NCBI RefSeq assembly: GCF_000959725.1
Contig: NZ_CP009322.1
Coordinates: 2,046,001 to 2,110,000, forward strand
DNA from: Burkholderia gladioli
GTDB taxonomy: Bacteria > Pseudomonadota > Gammaproteobacteria > Burkholderiales > Burkholderiaceae
Length of the DNA: 64,000 nucleotides
Direction: 5' to 3'
The stretch's first letter is position 1, and each line of letters begins with the position of its first letter. Positions 26,282 to 34,435 of the stretch are shown piece after piece. The notes below the pieces were generated by a model that saw only the letters and a list, made by a program, of their open reading frames with translations, did not search any database and was not told the DNA's origin. Made by a program: the position numbers and the translations under genes.

Positions 26282-26513
26282 CCCTCGTCTCCAGATTGGA
26301 CTTGTGATCTGTCAGGCGACCATCACGGGAGACGACGCGGCGCCGGCCGCGTGGAAGAGAAATGCATCGGCGCACCACGCTCGCTGCCCTTGTCTGACGA
26401 GAAGCAAGCCTAGAGGCGATGCGCCGATCCAACAATTGAAATGATTTTATTGCTGCGATTACGGATGGTGATGCTTGGCTCGCACGATTGCCGCCGCAAA
26501 GGCGGCCTCGCCC

Positions 26514-27560
26514 TCAGCCCGAGCTGGTCGAATCGCGCAGCAACCCGAGCCGCACCAGGCTCTCGGCGGTCGCGACGATCGCCTCCTCGCGCGAGCGCGG
26601 CGCCCAGCCCAGCAGGCGCCGGGCCTTGTCGGCGCTGGCGTTCATGTCGACGCCGAGCTGTGGCAACAGGATCCGCATCGAGGGATTGGCGAGCGCGATC
26701 AGGCGCATCAGCCAGTTGGGCAGCACGCGGGTCGGCACCCGGCGCGCATCCGCCCCCATGCGATCGCGCAGGACGCGGGCGAGCTCGGCCATCCACATGC
26801 TTTCGCCGGCGATCGCCAGGAAGCGCTCGCCCTTGGCGGCGGGATGCGTCATGGCGAGCAGGTGCAGGTCCGCCAAATCGCGCACGTCGACATAACCCGA
26901 GTTGATCCTCGGGCATCCCGGCTGGCCGTTCATCAGGCTCGCGACGATGCGGATCGAATGCGAGTAGTCGGGGCCCAGCACCGGGCCGAGCACGGCGGTG
27001 GGGTTGACGGCCGCGAGTTCGAGCCCGCCCCCTTCCCTGGCGATGAAATCCCAGGCGGCGCGTTCCGCGAGGGTCTTCGACTTCTGGTACGGCGCGATCG
27101 GGCTGGACAGGTCGCTCCAGTCGGCCTCGGTGAAGGGACGGGGATGATCCGGCGCGTGCCCGACGCCGACCGCGCCGAACGCGGAGGTCAGCACCACGCG
27201 CTCGACGCCGGCCTCGCGCGCGGCACGCAGCACACGCAGATTGCCGTCCACGGCGGGCCGGATCCACGCCGCTTCGTCGACCTGGTCGCCCGACGGGGTC
27301 GGCGAGGCGCCGTGGAGCACGTAGCGGCAGCCGGCGGCGGCCTCGGCCCAGCCGCGGTCGTCGCCCAGGTCAGCGGCCACGAAGGCGAGGCGCTCGCCCG
27401 GTTCGGCGCCGCCGGTCCTCAGATTGGCCCGCACCTCGGCTTCCCGCCCGGGCGAGCGAACCGTGGTCCGCACTCGATAGCCGCATCTGAGCAGCGCCAG
27501 GATGCAGTGCTGGGCGATGAAGCCGGTGCCGCCCGTAACCAGTACCCATTCGTTGTTCAT
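26514..27560 (-). CDS. NAD(P)-dependent SDR, dihydroflavonol-4-reductase-like
   Basis: A 348-residue extended short-chain dehydrogenase. VTGGTGFIAQHCILALLRCGY at the N-terminus is the cofactor-binding motif. The catalytic motif is YQKSK (Tyr-x3-Lys), and the VLTSAFGAVG strand carries the Ser. It resembles dihydroflavonol reductase/cinnamoyl-CoA reductase-like proteins that reduce aldehydes or ketones with NADPH. It stands alone between the tannase-like gene and the BASS symporter. The substrate is unknown. Confidence 0.83.
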   Translation of the reverse strand: MNNEWVLVTGGTGFIAQHCILALLRCGYRVRTTVRSPGREAEVRANLRTGGAEPGERLAFVAADLGDDRGWAEAAAGCRYVLHGASPTPSGDQVDEAAWIRPAVDGNLRVLRAAREAGVERVVLTSAFGAVGVGHAPDHPRPFTEADWSDLSSPIAPYQKSKTLAERAAWDFIAREGGGLELAAVNPTAVLGPVLGPDYSHSIRIVASLMNGQPGCPRINSGYVDVRDLADLHLLAMTHPAAKGERFLAIAGESMWMAELARVLRDRMGADARRVPTRVLPNWLMRLIALANPSMRILLPQLGVDMNASADKARRLLGWAPRSREEAIVATAESLVRLGLLRDSTSSG

Positions 27561-27853
27561 GTCGATTTCCTGAAGGCCGCCCGGCGGCCGATGGTCGTCG
27601 CAGCCCGGGCGGTGCCTCGGGCTGGGACAAGGAAACGCGAGATTACGGATGAGTTGCCGAGCCGGGAATGCTCGAACGTGCGCTTTACTTGCGCGATCGG
27701 ACGGGAAACCGCGCCGGTGTGGTCAGGCGCGTTCGCGAATGGGCCAGGAGATGACGATGATTAAACGGATCGCGGCGGCGCCACCGGCAGCCTTCCGGCA
27801 GGCATTGCGCCGCCGCGATCCGGGGCGACGCCGATACAGCCGGCGTCGCGCGC

Positions 27854-28780
27854 TCAATCGCGCGTCGCGCCCCTGGCCGGACGTCCGGCCCAGTAGCCGG
27901 CCAGCAGCGAGCCCGACAGGTTGTGCCATACCGAGAACAACGCGCCGGGCAGCGCGGCGATCGGCGTGAAATACAGTTTGCCCAGCGTCGCGGCCAGGCC
28001 CGAGTTCTGCATGCCGACCTCGATCGCCAGCGTGCGGCACACGGCTTCGTCGAAGCCGAGCAGGCGCCCGCCCCAGTAGCCGCCGAGCAGGCCGATCGCG
28101 TTGTGCAGCACCACGCCGACCATCACGACCAGGCCCACCGAGGCGATGCTGTTGCGCGTGCCGGCCACCACCGCGGCGATGATCAGCAGGATCGAGACCA
28201 TCGACACCAGCGGCAGGTAAGGCTCGATCGCGTTCACCGCGCGGCGCAGCAGGTGGTTGACGATCAACCCGACCACGATCGGCAGCGCGACGATCTGCAG
28301 GATGCTCATCAGCATGCCGTGCACGTCCACGGCGATCGAGGCGTCGACGTACAGGCGCGTGAGCAGCGGCGTGGCGAACACGCCGACCAGGGTCGACAGC
28401 GCGCTGATCGTGACCGACAGCGCGACGTCGCCGCGCGCGAGGTAGATCATCACGTTCGACGCGGTACCGCTCGCCACGCTGCCGACCAGCACCATGCCGG
28501 CGGTCAGGTCGGGCGGCATGCGCAGCAGCCTGGCGAGCGCCCAGGCGGCCAGCGGCATCACCAGGTAGTGCAGCACGATGCCGGCGATCACCGGCGCGGG
28601 CCGCGTGAAGACGCGCCGGAAATCGGCGAGCGACAAGGTCACGCCCATCGACAGCATGATCAGCGTGAGCAGCGCGGTGACGTGCGGCGCGACGGGCGAG
28701 AAGGAAGCCGGCGAGAAATAGGCGGCGAGCGAGATCAGCACGGCCCACAGGGGGAAGAGTCGGGTAACCCGGGCAAGCAT
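27854..28780 (-). CDS. Bile acid:sodium symporter (BASS) family transporter, PanS-like
   Basis: A 308-residue integral membrane protein with about nine to ten hydrophobic segments. [35 protein letters not shown] and [14 protein letters not shown] are the hallmark motifs of the bacterial BASS family, which includes PanS and transports ketopantoate, pyruvate or other organic anions with sodium. I began at ATG 28780 ([14 protein letters not shown]), where the first helix begins. It has no operon partner. Confidence 0.87.
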   Translation of the reverse strand: MLARVTRLFPLWAVLISLAAYFSPASFSPVAPHVTALLTLIMLSMGVTLSLADFRRVFTRPAPVIAGIVLHYLVMPLAAWALARLLRMPPDLTAGMVLVGSVASGTASNVMIYLARGDVALSVTISALSTLVGVFATPLLTRLYVDASIAVDVHGMLMSILQIVALPIVVGLIVNHLLRRAVNAIEPYLPLVSMVSILLIIAAVVAGTRNSIASVGLVVMVGVVLHNAIGLLGGYWGGRLLGFDEAVCRTLAIEVGMQNSGLAATLGKLYFTPIAALPGALFSVWHNLSGSLLAGYWAGRPARGATRD

Positions 28781-29127
28781 GAGGCGAATCCTTGGTCGGT
28801 CTTGTGTTGGAGGCGAATGGCGGTGCCGCCCCGGATGCAGCGGGCGCAATCGGCCCGGGCGGGCCTGGCCGGCATCTCGATCGATGCGCGAGGCGCGGAG
28901 CCGATGGCGGGTTCGCCGCCGATCGGCTGGATGCCGGCCCGGGTGGGGAGCGGCACGCGTCCGGGAGAAGCACGAAACCGGCGATTCTACTCCGCGAGCG
29001 CTCTCCATCCCTTCCGGTGCCGGCGCCCTGCCACGGCCAAGCTCGGGGCCCGGCGCCGACCGCCCTGCAAGACCGGCCCGGATCTCGCCGCCGCGGCCGC
29101 CCTCGCAAGATCAAGACCCAATCGTCC
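28781..29127. other. Intergenic region upstream of the BASS symporter gene
   Basis: This 347-bp GC-rich stretch separates the end of proX1 from the BASS start. It should contain the BASS promoter, probably around 28785-28815 where the base composition is lowest. I see no gene, no terminator with a T-run after proX1 and no repeat. Confidence 0.4.
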
Positions 29128-30159
29128 TCAACGCCCCTTGCTGGCCGCCGCCACCCACTGATCGAAGCTCGCCTTGTTCGCGGCGATCCACTGGTCCGCC
29201 AGCGTCGTGACGATCGCCGACGATCCATGCGCCTGGCTGATCGCCAGCTCCCAGTTCGACCAGGTCGACGAGGGAAAATGGATCTGCTCGACCAGCGCGC
29301 GCACCGGCGCATTCGCGGCGATGAAGCCCTTGTTGGCCACCGCGCTGTAGTTCCACGAGGCCATTGCCATCCGGCACGGATTCGCCCCGCCCGCGCAGCC
29401 CGGCACGTCCTTCACCAGCGCCGAGCCCGCGTTCGGCACGTTCGGCGGCAGCGCGTCGGCCGGCGTGGGCAGCCACACCACGTCCTTGCCCGGCACCAGC
29501 TCGCTGGTGGTCCAGGACGGGCTCCAGGCATAGAAGAAGGCCGGCTCGCCGCCCTTGATGCGCGACACCACGTCGGCCATCAGCGCCTCGTACTTGCCGG
29601 TGACCGGCTTGACGGTCTGCCGGAGCCCGAACTTGTCGAGCTGGTAGTTCACCACCTCGCCGCAACTCCAGCCGGGGTCGCAACTGATCAGTTGCGCCTT
29701 GCCGTCGTTGCCGAACAGCGCGGCGATCTTAGGGTCCTTCATCTGCTCGAGGCTGGTGATGTTGTGCGCGAGCGCCGTCTTGCGGTCGATCAGGTAGCCG
29801 TTGATGCCGCCGCCGTCGATCTGCCCGCGGCCCACCTGCACGGCGCGATCCTGCACCGCGCGGAAATCCGGGTCGCTCTGCGGGAAGTTGACGTCGGTTT
29901 CCAGGTCGACGTCGCCTTGCGCGACGGCCTGGAAGAACAGCACCGTGCCCATGGTCTTGAGCTTGACCTCGTATCCCATCGCCTTGAGCGCCTTGATGGT
30001 GATCTGCACCGACACGTAGTTGGCGCCGAGGCCGTCGGTCTGCGCATAGTTGATGGTCTTGCCGGCGCCCGGCAGGCCGGCGGCGGATGCCGTCGCGCCG
30101 CCGGTGGCGAACATCGCGACGCACGTCAGGGCGGCCAGCGCCGGTTTCAGTCTGTTCAT
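29128..30159 (-). CDS. Glycine-betaine/quaternary-amine ABC substrate-binding protein (ProX-like, copy 1)
   Basis: A 343-residue periplasmic binding protein of the OpuAC/ProX family. A signal peptide ends at ATASAA. Tyr and Trp residues suited to an aromatic cage for a quaternary amine appear in TINYAQTDGLGANYVS and FYAWSPSW, and two Cys pairs lie in SCDPGWSC and CAGGANPC. GGAG precedes ATG 30159 by 7 nt. It is a close paralogue of the binding protein at 34436-35464 but has no adjacent permease or ATPase. It follows the Lrp gene by 94 bp on the same strand and may share its promoter, which carries a PucR-box-like repeat. Confidence 0.87.
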   Translation of the reverse strand: MNRLKPALAALTCVAMFATGGATASAAGLPGAGKTINYAQTDGLGANYVSVQITIKALKAMGYEVKLKTMGTVLFFQAVAQGDVDLETDVNFPQSDPDFRAVQDRAVQVGRGQIDGGGINGYLIDRKTALAHNITSLEQMKDPKIAALFGNDGKAQLISCDPGWSCGEVVNYQLDKFGLRQTVKPVTGKYEALMADVVSRIKGGEPAFFYAWSPSWTTSELVPGKDVVWLPTPADALPPNVPNAGSALVKDVPGCAGGANPCRMAMASWNYSAVANKGFIAANAPVRALVEQIHFPSSTWSNWELAISQAHGSSAIVTTLADQWIAANKASFDQWVAAASKGR

Positions 30160-30253
30160 GATCGATCTCCATGCCTGTCTGGATAGGGTGTGCTGCATGC
30201 CGGCACGCCAGGCGCGCCGGTCTGTTCTTGTATTCCACTTGCCGAGAACCGCC

Positions 30254-30781
30254 TCAGCGGGCCGACAGGTTCGCGTCGGATGCCCAGGACGGCAAGCTAT
30301 CCACCTTGGTCTTGACCACCTTCGTCACCACGTAGGTGAAGTACCGCTCGATGCCGAGTTGCGCGCCGAGCAGGCCGTCGATGAACTGCTGGTAATGCTC
30401 GATGTCGCGCGACAGCACCTGCATGACATAGTCCACGCCGCCGCCGGTGGCCAGGCACTCGACGACCTCCGGTGCCGCCGCGACCCGCTCCTCGAAGCGC
30501 CGCATGTCCTGCGCGGTGTGCCGCGCGAGCGTCACTTCCACCACCACGCGGCTGCCGGTGAACGCGCCGGCCCAATCCACTTCCGCGCGATAGCCGCGGA
30601 TCAGCCCTTGCGCCTCCAGGCGCTTGACTCGCTCCCAGGCCGGCGAGATCGACAGGTTCACCTCCTGCGCGAGCCGCGATTTGGTGATGCGCCCCTCGGT
30701 CGAGAGGATCCGCAGGATCGCGATGTCGTAACGATCGAGCTTGATCCGCCCGGCCCCGGCGCCTGCCTGTTCAGCCTTCAT
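30254..30781 (-). CDS. Lrp/AsnC family transcriptional regulator
   Basis: A 175-residue Lrp/AsnC regulator. The helix-turn-helix is ITKSRLAQEVNLSISPAWERVKRLEAQGLI, and the RAM ligand domain follows with the usual ECLATGGGVDYVMQV strand. It has a longer C-terminal tail than typical Lrp, ending in SLPSWASDANLSAR. An inverted repeat matching the PucR-box described here (30839-30856) lies 58 bp upstream of its start codon. It may respond to an amino acid produced or consumed by the neighbouring aminotransferase and co-regulate proX1. Confidence 0.88.
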   Translation of the reverse strand: MKAEQAGAGAGRIKLDRYDIAILRILSTEGRITKSRLAQEVNLSISPAWERVKRLEAQGLIRGYRAEVDWAGAFTGSRVVVEVTLARHTAQDMRRFEERVAAAPEVVECLATGGGVDYVMQVLSRDIEHYQQFIDGLLGAQLGIERYFTYVVTKVVKTKVDSLPSWASDANLSAR

Positions 30782-30838
30782 GGTCTCCCCCTATCCTCGA
30801 CTGGAGGACCTACCTTAGGGAATGCCAAAAAACCGTGC

Positions 30839-30856
30839 TTCCTCCGAAACGAGGAA
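30839..30856. promoter_or_regulatory. PucR-box-like inverted repeat, site 1 (upstream of lrp)
   Basis: TTCCTCCG-AAA-CGAGGAA, matching the palindrome TTCCTCCG-N3-CGGAGGAA with one G missing in the right arm. Upstream flanking bases (TGCCAAAAAACCGTGC) also match those at site 2 (TGTCAAAAAAGTCGTGC). The site lies 58 bp before the lrp start codon. Operator function is inferred from recurrence at four promoters. Confidence 0.65.
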
Positions 30857-30919
30857 AGCGAGCCGCGGCACTCCGTCGTTTGCTAGCAGCGCCGCCCGGC
30901 TCTCGTGCGTTCCACGGGT

Positions 30920-32314
30920 TTACCTGGCGCCGGCCGCGACGCGATCCGCAACCTGGTCGACCGCCTGCTTCACCCGCGCGACGATCTCGTCGGCCTCGGC
31001 GCGCGTCATCACCAGCGGCGGCGCGAAACCGAGGATGTCGCCGTGCGGCATGGCGCGTGCGATCACGCCGCGTTCGAGCGCGGCCGCCGACACCTGCGCG
31101 CCGATCTTCGAGGCCGGACCGAAGGGCTGGCGCGCCTCCTTGTCGGCCATGAATTCGAGCGCGGCCAGCATGCCCACGCTGCGCACCTCGCCCACCAGCG
31201 GATGCGCGCCGAACTGCTCGCGCAGGCGTTCGCCGAAATAGGCGCCGACCTCGGCCGCGTTGCCGGCCAGGTTCTCGCGCTCCAGGATGTCGAGGTTGGC
31301 CAGCGCGGCCGCCGCGCAGACGGGATGCCCCGAATAGGTCCAGCCGTGTCCCATCGGGCCATGCTCGCGCGAGCCGCGCGCGATCACCTCCCACACGCGC
31401 TCGCCGACGATCACGCCCGACAGCGGCGCATAGGCGCTGGTCAGCCCCTTGGCGACGGTCACCAGGTCCGGCTCGATGCCGTAATGCTGGGCACCCATCC
31501 TCGAACCGAGCCGGCCGAAGCCGCAGACCACCTCGTCGGAGATCAGCAGGATGTCGTGGCGGCGCAGCACCTGCTGGATGGCGTCCCAGTAGCCGGCCGG
31601 CGGCGCGATGATGCCGCCGGTGCCCATCACCGGCTCGGCGATGAAGGCCGCGATCGTATCCGCCCCCTCGCGCGCGATCAGCTTCTCCAGTTCCCCGACG
31701 CAATACGCGACGAATTGCGGCTCGCTCATGCCGGCCGGCGCCTTGCGATACCAATGCGGGCAGATCGTATGCCTGACGCGATCGATCGGCAGGTCGAAAT
31801 GCTGGTGGAAGCTCGGCAGGCCGGTGAGGCTGCCGGTCACGATGCCCGAGCCGTGATAACCGCGCTCGCGCGAGATGATCTTCTTCTTGTTCGGCCGCCC
31901 CAGCACGTTGTTGTAGTACCAGACGATCTTGACCTGGGTTTCGTTGGCGTCCGAGCCGGACATGCCGTAATACACCTTCTTCATGCCCGCCGGCGACCAC
32001 GCGATGATGCGCGACGAGAGCTCGATGATCGCGTCGGAGGAATGGCCGACATAGGTGTGGTAATAGGCCAGCGCCTTCGCCTGGGCATGCATCGCGTCGG
32101 CCACCTCGGTGCGCCCGTAGCCGATGTTCACGCAATAGAGCCCGGCGAACGCGTCGATATACTCGCGCCCCTGGTGGTCCTCGATGCGAATGCCCTTGCC
32201 GCCGCGAATGATCTTGCCCGGCAGGGCGCCGCAAGCATGGTCGTAGGCATGGGTCGACGGGTGCATGAAATGTTCGCGGTCCTGGTCGAACAGCGTGTCG
32301 AGCGGCTGAGTCAT
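30920..32314 (-). CDS. Class III PLP-dependent aminotransferase (omega-amino acid type)
   Basis: A 464-residue fold-type I aminotransferase. The internal-aldimine lysine is Lys289 in VTVAKGLT and the cofactor Asp is Asp260 in LLISDEVVCGFGR; the GMSGSDANETQVK phosphate-binding block is present. It resembles omega-amine:pyruvate aminotransferases such as putrescine, GABA and beta-alanine transaminases. A succinate-semialdehyde dehydrogenase lies 22 bp upstream on the same strand, so a GABA-to-succinate route is plausible. The amino donor is not proven by sequence. Confidence 0.87.
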   Translation of the reverse strand: MTQPLDTLFDQDREHFMHPSTHAYDHACGALPGKIIRGGKGIRIEDHQGREYIDAFAGLYCVNIGYGRTEVADAMHAQAKALAYYHTYVGHSSDAIIELSSRIIAWSPAGMKKVYYGMSGSDANETQVKIVWYYNNVLGRPNKKKIISRERGYHGSGIVTGSLTGLPSFHQHFDLPIDRVRHTICPHWYRKAPAGMSEPQFVAYCVGELEKLIAREGADTIAAFIAEPVMGTGGIIAPPAGYWDAIQQVLRRHDILLISDEVVCGFGRLGSRMGAQHYGIEPDLVTVAKGLTSAYAPLSGVIVGERVWEVIARGSREHGPMGHGWTYSGHPVCAAAALANLDILERENLAGNAAEVGAYFGERLREQFGAHPLVGEVRSVGMLAALEFMADKEARQPFGPASKIGAQVSAAALERGVIARAMPHGDILGFAPPLVMTRAEADEIVARVKQAVDQVADRVAAGAR

Positions 32315-32336
32315 GGAATCTCCTGTTGTGCTTGCG

Positions 32337-33815
32337 TCAGGCCATCGGCGTCACGGGCAGGCCGAGATCGCCGAGGCAGAAGTACTTGGTTTCGGTGAAC
32401 GGCTCGAAGCCCTCGCTGCCGCCCTCGCGGCCGAGCCCCGAGGCCTTCATGCCGCCGAACGGCACCGGCGCGCCGGTGAAGCTCGCGCCGTTCACCGAGA
32501 TCATCGCGAAATCGAGCCGGCGCACCAGCTGGAAGATCAGGTCGGCGCGCGTCGCGCACACGTAGGCGGCCAGGCCGTATTCGGTATCGTTGGCCGCCGC
32601 GACCACCTCGTCCAAGGTGTCGAAGGCGCTGACGGCCGAGATCGGCGCGAAGTTCTCCTCGTCGACCACGCGCATGCCGGGCCGCGCGTCGGCGATCACG
32701 GTGGGCTCGAAGAACCAGCCGCCCAGCGCATGCGCGCCGCCGCCGGCCAGGATGCGCGCGCCCTGCTCGCGCGCATCGGCCACGCGCGCGGCGGTGGCAT
32801 CGAAGGCGGCCTGGTGCATCAGCGGCCCGATCTGCACGCCAGGCTCGAACGCCGAGCCCACCTTCAAGTCCAGAACGGCGGCGGCATAACGTTCGAGGAA
32901 GGCCTCGTAGAGCGGCCGCGCCACGTAGATGCGGTTGGCGGCGCAACAGTCCTGGCCGGAGGTCTGGAACTTCGCCTCGACCGCTACCGCCACCGCCCGT
33001 TCGAGATCGGCGCAGGCGGTGACGACGAAGGGCGCGTTGCCGCCCAGCTCCAGCGCCACCTTCTTGATGCCGGCCCCGGCGACGGCCTGCATCACGAGCT
33101 TGCCGACGCGCGTCGAACCGGTGAAGCTGACCGCGCGCACGCGCGTATCGGCCACCAGCGTCTCCATCGCCATCTGCGGCTCGCCGAGCACCACATTGAA
33201 CACGCCGGGCGGCAAGCCCGCTTCCTCGGCGAAGTGGGCCAGCGCGAGCGCGGAGAACGGCGTCTCGTGCGCGGGCTTGACCACCACGCTGCAGCCGATC
33301 GCCATCGCCGCGGCGGCCTTGCGAGTGATCATCGCCATCGGGAAGTTCCAGGGCGTGATGAGCGCGGCCACGCCGACCGGCTCGGCGATCGTGCCCAGCT
33401 GGGCACCGTCGATATGGGAGGCGATGGTGCGCCCTGCCGGGCGCCTGGCCTCGTTGGCGAACCACTCGATGAAGCTCGCGCCGTAGCGCAGCTCGCCCCG
33501 GGCCTGCGCCAGGGGCTTGCCCTGTTCGAGCGACAGCAGGGCCGCGAGATCGTCGAGATGGCGCAGCAGTAGCGCGTGCCAGCGCAGCAGCAAGGCGCTG
33601 CGCCGCGCCTGGGGCACCCAGCGCCAGCTTTCGTGGGCGCGTTGCGCGGCATCCACCGCCGCCACGATCTGCGCCCGATCGAGCATCGGCACCTGGCCGA
33701 TCACCGATCGGTCGGCGGGATTGCGCACCTCGAGCGTCGCGCCGCTGTCGCTCGACAGCCAGCGGCCGTCGACATGGCACAACGAGCGGATCGGGACCGG
33801 ATGTCCGGTAAGCAT
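32337..33815 (-). CDS. NAD(P)-dependent succinate-semialdehyde dehydrogenase (GabD-like)
   Basis: A 492-residue aldehyde dehydrogenase. PWNFP lies at 155-159, the general base is Glu256 in LELGGN, and the catalytic nucleophile lies in GQDCCAANRIYV (Cys290 or Cys291). The overall sequence is typical of GabD-type succinate-semialdehyde dehydrogenases. It is the first gene of a pair with the class III aminotransferase. Succinate semialdehyde is the end product of the tgn-like pathway encoded just upstream, so this gene is the natural candidate for TgnE. Its own promoter must lie in 33816-33977, where an inverted repeat (33868-33888) is visible. Confidence 0.85.
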   Translation of the reverse strand: MLTGHPVPIRSLCHVDGRWLSSDSGATLEVRNPADRSVIGQVPMLDRAQIVAAVDAAQRAHESWRWVPQARRSALLLRWHALLLRHLDDLAALLSLEQGKPLAQARGELRYGASFIEWFANEARRPAGRTIASHIDGAQLGTIAEPVGVAALITPWNFPMAMITRKAAAAMAIGCSVVVKPAHETPFSALALAHFAEEAGLPPGVFNVVLGEPQMAMETLVADTRVRAVSFTGSTRVGKLVMQAVAGAGIKKVALELGGNAPFVVTACADLERAVAVAVEAKFQTSGQDCCAANRIYVARPLYEAFLERYAAAVLDLKVGSAFEPGVQIGPLMHQAAFDATAARVADAREQGARILAGGGAHALGGWFFEPTVIADARPGMRVVDEENFAPISAVSAFDTLDEVVAAANDTEYGLAAYVCATRADLIFQLVRRLDFAMISVNGASFTGAPVPFGGMKASGLGREGGSEGFEPFTETKYFCLGDLGLPVTPMA

Positions 33816-33867
33816 GGCATCGACTCCAGAAGGAACGGTATGGCCATTACTATGTCCCGGCGGGCTG

Positions 33868-33888
33868 CCCGAAACTTTTGGTTCCGGG
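33868..33888. promoter_or_regulatory. Inverted repeat CCCGAAAC-N5-GTTCCGGG upstream of the SSADH gene
   Basis: Two 8-bp arms, matching at seven of eight positions, are separated by TTTTG and lie about 53-73 bp before the SSADH start codon, a typical operator position. The arm CCCGGAAC also occurs inside PucR-box site 2 (44652-44670), but this site does not fit the TTCCTCCG-N3-CGGAGGAA pattern. The binding factor is unknown. Confidence 0.35.
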
Positions 33889-33977
33889 GCGTCCGGCTTG
33901 CGGTTTTTTCTGCTTGTCGGGCGGCGCGCGGAAAGAACCGGAACCCGCGCCGCCCCGCCCGATTCAGCCCAGCCCGT

Positions 33978-34367
33978 TCAGCCCAGCGCGCCCTCGCTCA
34001 GCAGCACCTCGTGCGCCGCCTTGAAGGCACCGAGGCCGTGAGGAATCCCGGAATACGCCGTCGCGTGCAGCAGGGCCGCCTTGATCTCCTCGACGCTCAC
34101 GCCGTTGTTCAAGGCGCCCTTCACATGCAGCTTGAGCTCGTTGGTATGGCCGGCCACGGTCAGCAGCGCGATCTGCATCAGGCTGCGGGTGCGGCGGTCC
34201 AGGGTCTCGTCGCCCCAGGCCCATCCCCAGGCCCAGGTGGTAGTCGCACGCTGGAACGCCATCATGAAATCGTCGGCCTTCGCCATCGAGGCATCCACAT
34301 ACTCGGCACCCAGCACCTCGCGGCGGATCGGCAGGCCCTTGCGGAACAGCGCGTCGTCTTCGTTCAT
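33978..34367 (-). CDS. Carboxymuconolactone decarboxylase family protein
   Basis: A 129-residue small alpha-helical protein of the CMD family. The core HTNELKLHVKGALNNGVSVEEIKAALLHATAYSGIPHGLGAF matches PcaC-like members; the key elements are the His of ELKLHV, the GVSVEEIKEA-like turn and the YSGIPHG loop. It lacks the CxxC of AhpD-type peroxidases. AGGAG lies 7 nt before ATG 34367. Its start is only 24 nt beyond the T-tract of the terminator that follows proX2, so it may depend on read-through. The substrate is unknown, and in this context a decarboxylation or lactone step is possible. Confidence 0.82.
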   Translation of the reverse strand: MNEDDALFRKGLPIRREVLGAEYVDASMAKADDFMMAFQRATTTWAWGWAWGDETLDRRTRSLMQIALLTVAGHTNELKLHVKGALNNGVSVEEIKAALLHATAYSGIPHGLGAFKAAHEVLLSEGALG

Positions 34368-34390
34368 CTCCATTCTCCTTTCGTCGGGCG

Positions 34391-34418
34391 AAAAAAAAGC
34401 GCACGGCTCGCCGTGCGC
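34391..34418 (-). terminator. Rho-independent terminator after proX2
   Basis: On the minus strand a perfect 8-bp stem GCGCACGG/CCGTGCGC with a 4-nt loop is followed by eight T residues. It lies 18 bp after the stop of the ProX-like gene and closes the long operon that starts at 42569. The carboxymuconolactone-decarboxylase-like gene starts almost immediately beyond it. Confidence 0.88.
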
Positions 34419-34435
34419 CCGGTCGAGGCCATGCC

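Noticed and set aside
22703..26413. A 1236-codon open frame on the + strand
   Set aside because: It runs in another frame through the GntR/MFS genes and antisense to the tannase-like gene. The translation is Arg/Ala/Gly-rich low-complexity sequence without family motifs, typical of GC-rich shadow frames.
33906..33962. GC-rich inverted repeat (TCGGGCGG ... CCGCCCGA) after the CMD gene as a terminator
   Set aside because: On the minus strand, where a terminator would be needed, the hairpin is followed by A residues, not T. A T-run exists only on the wrong side.
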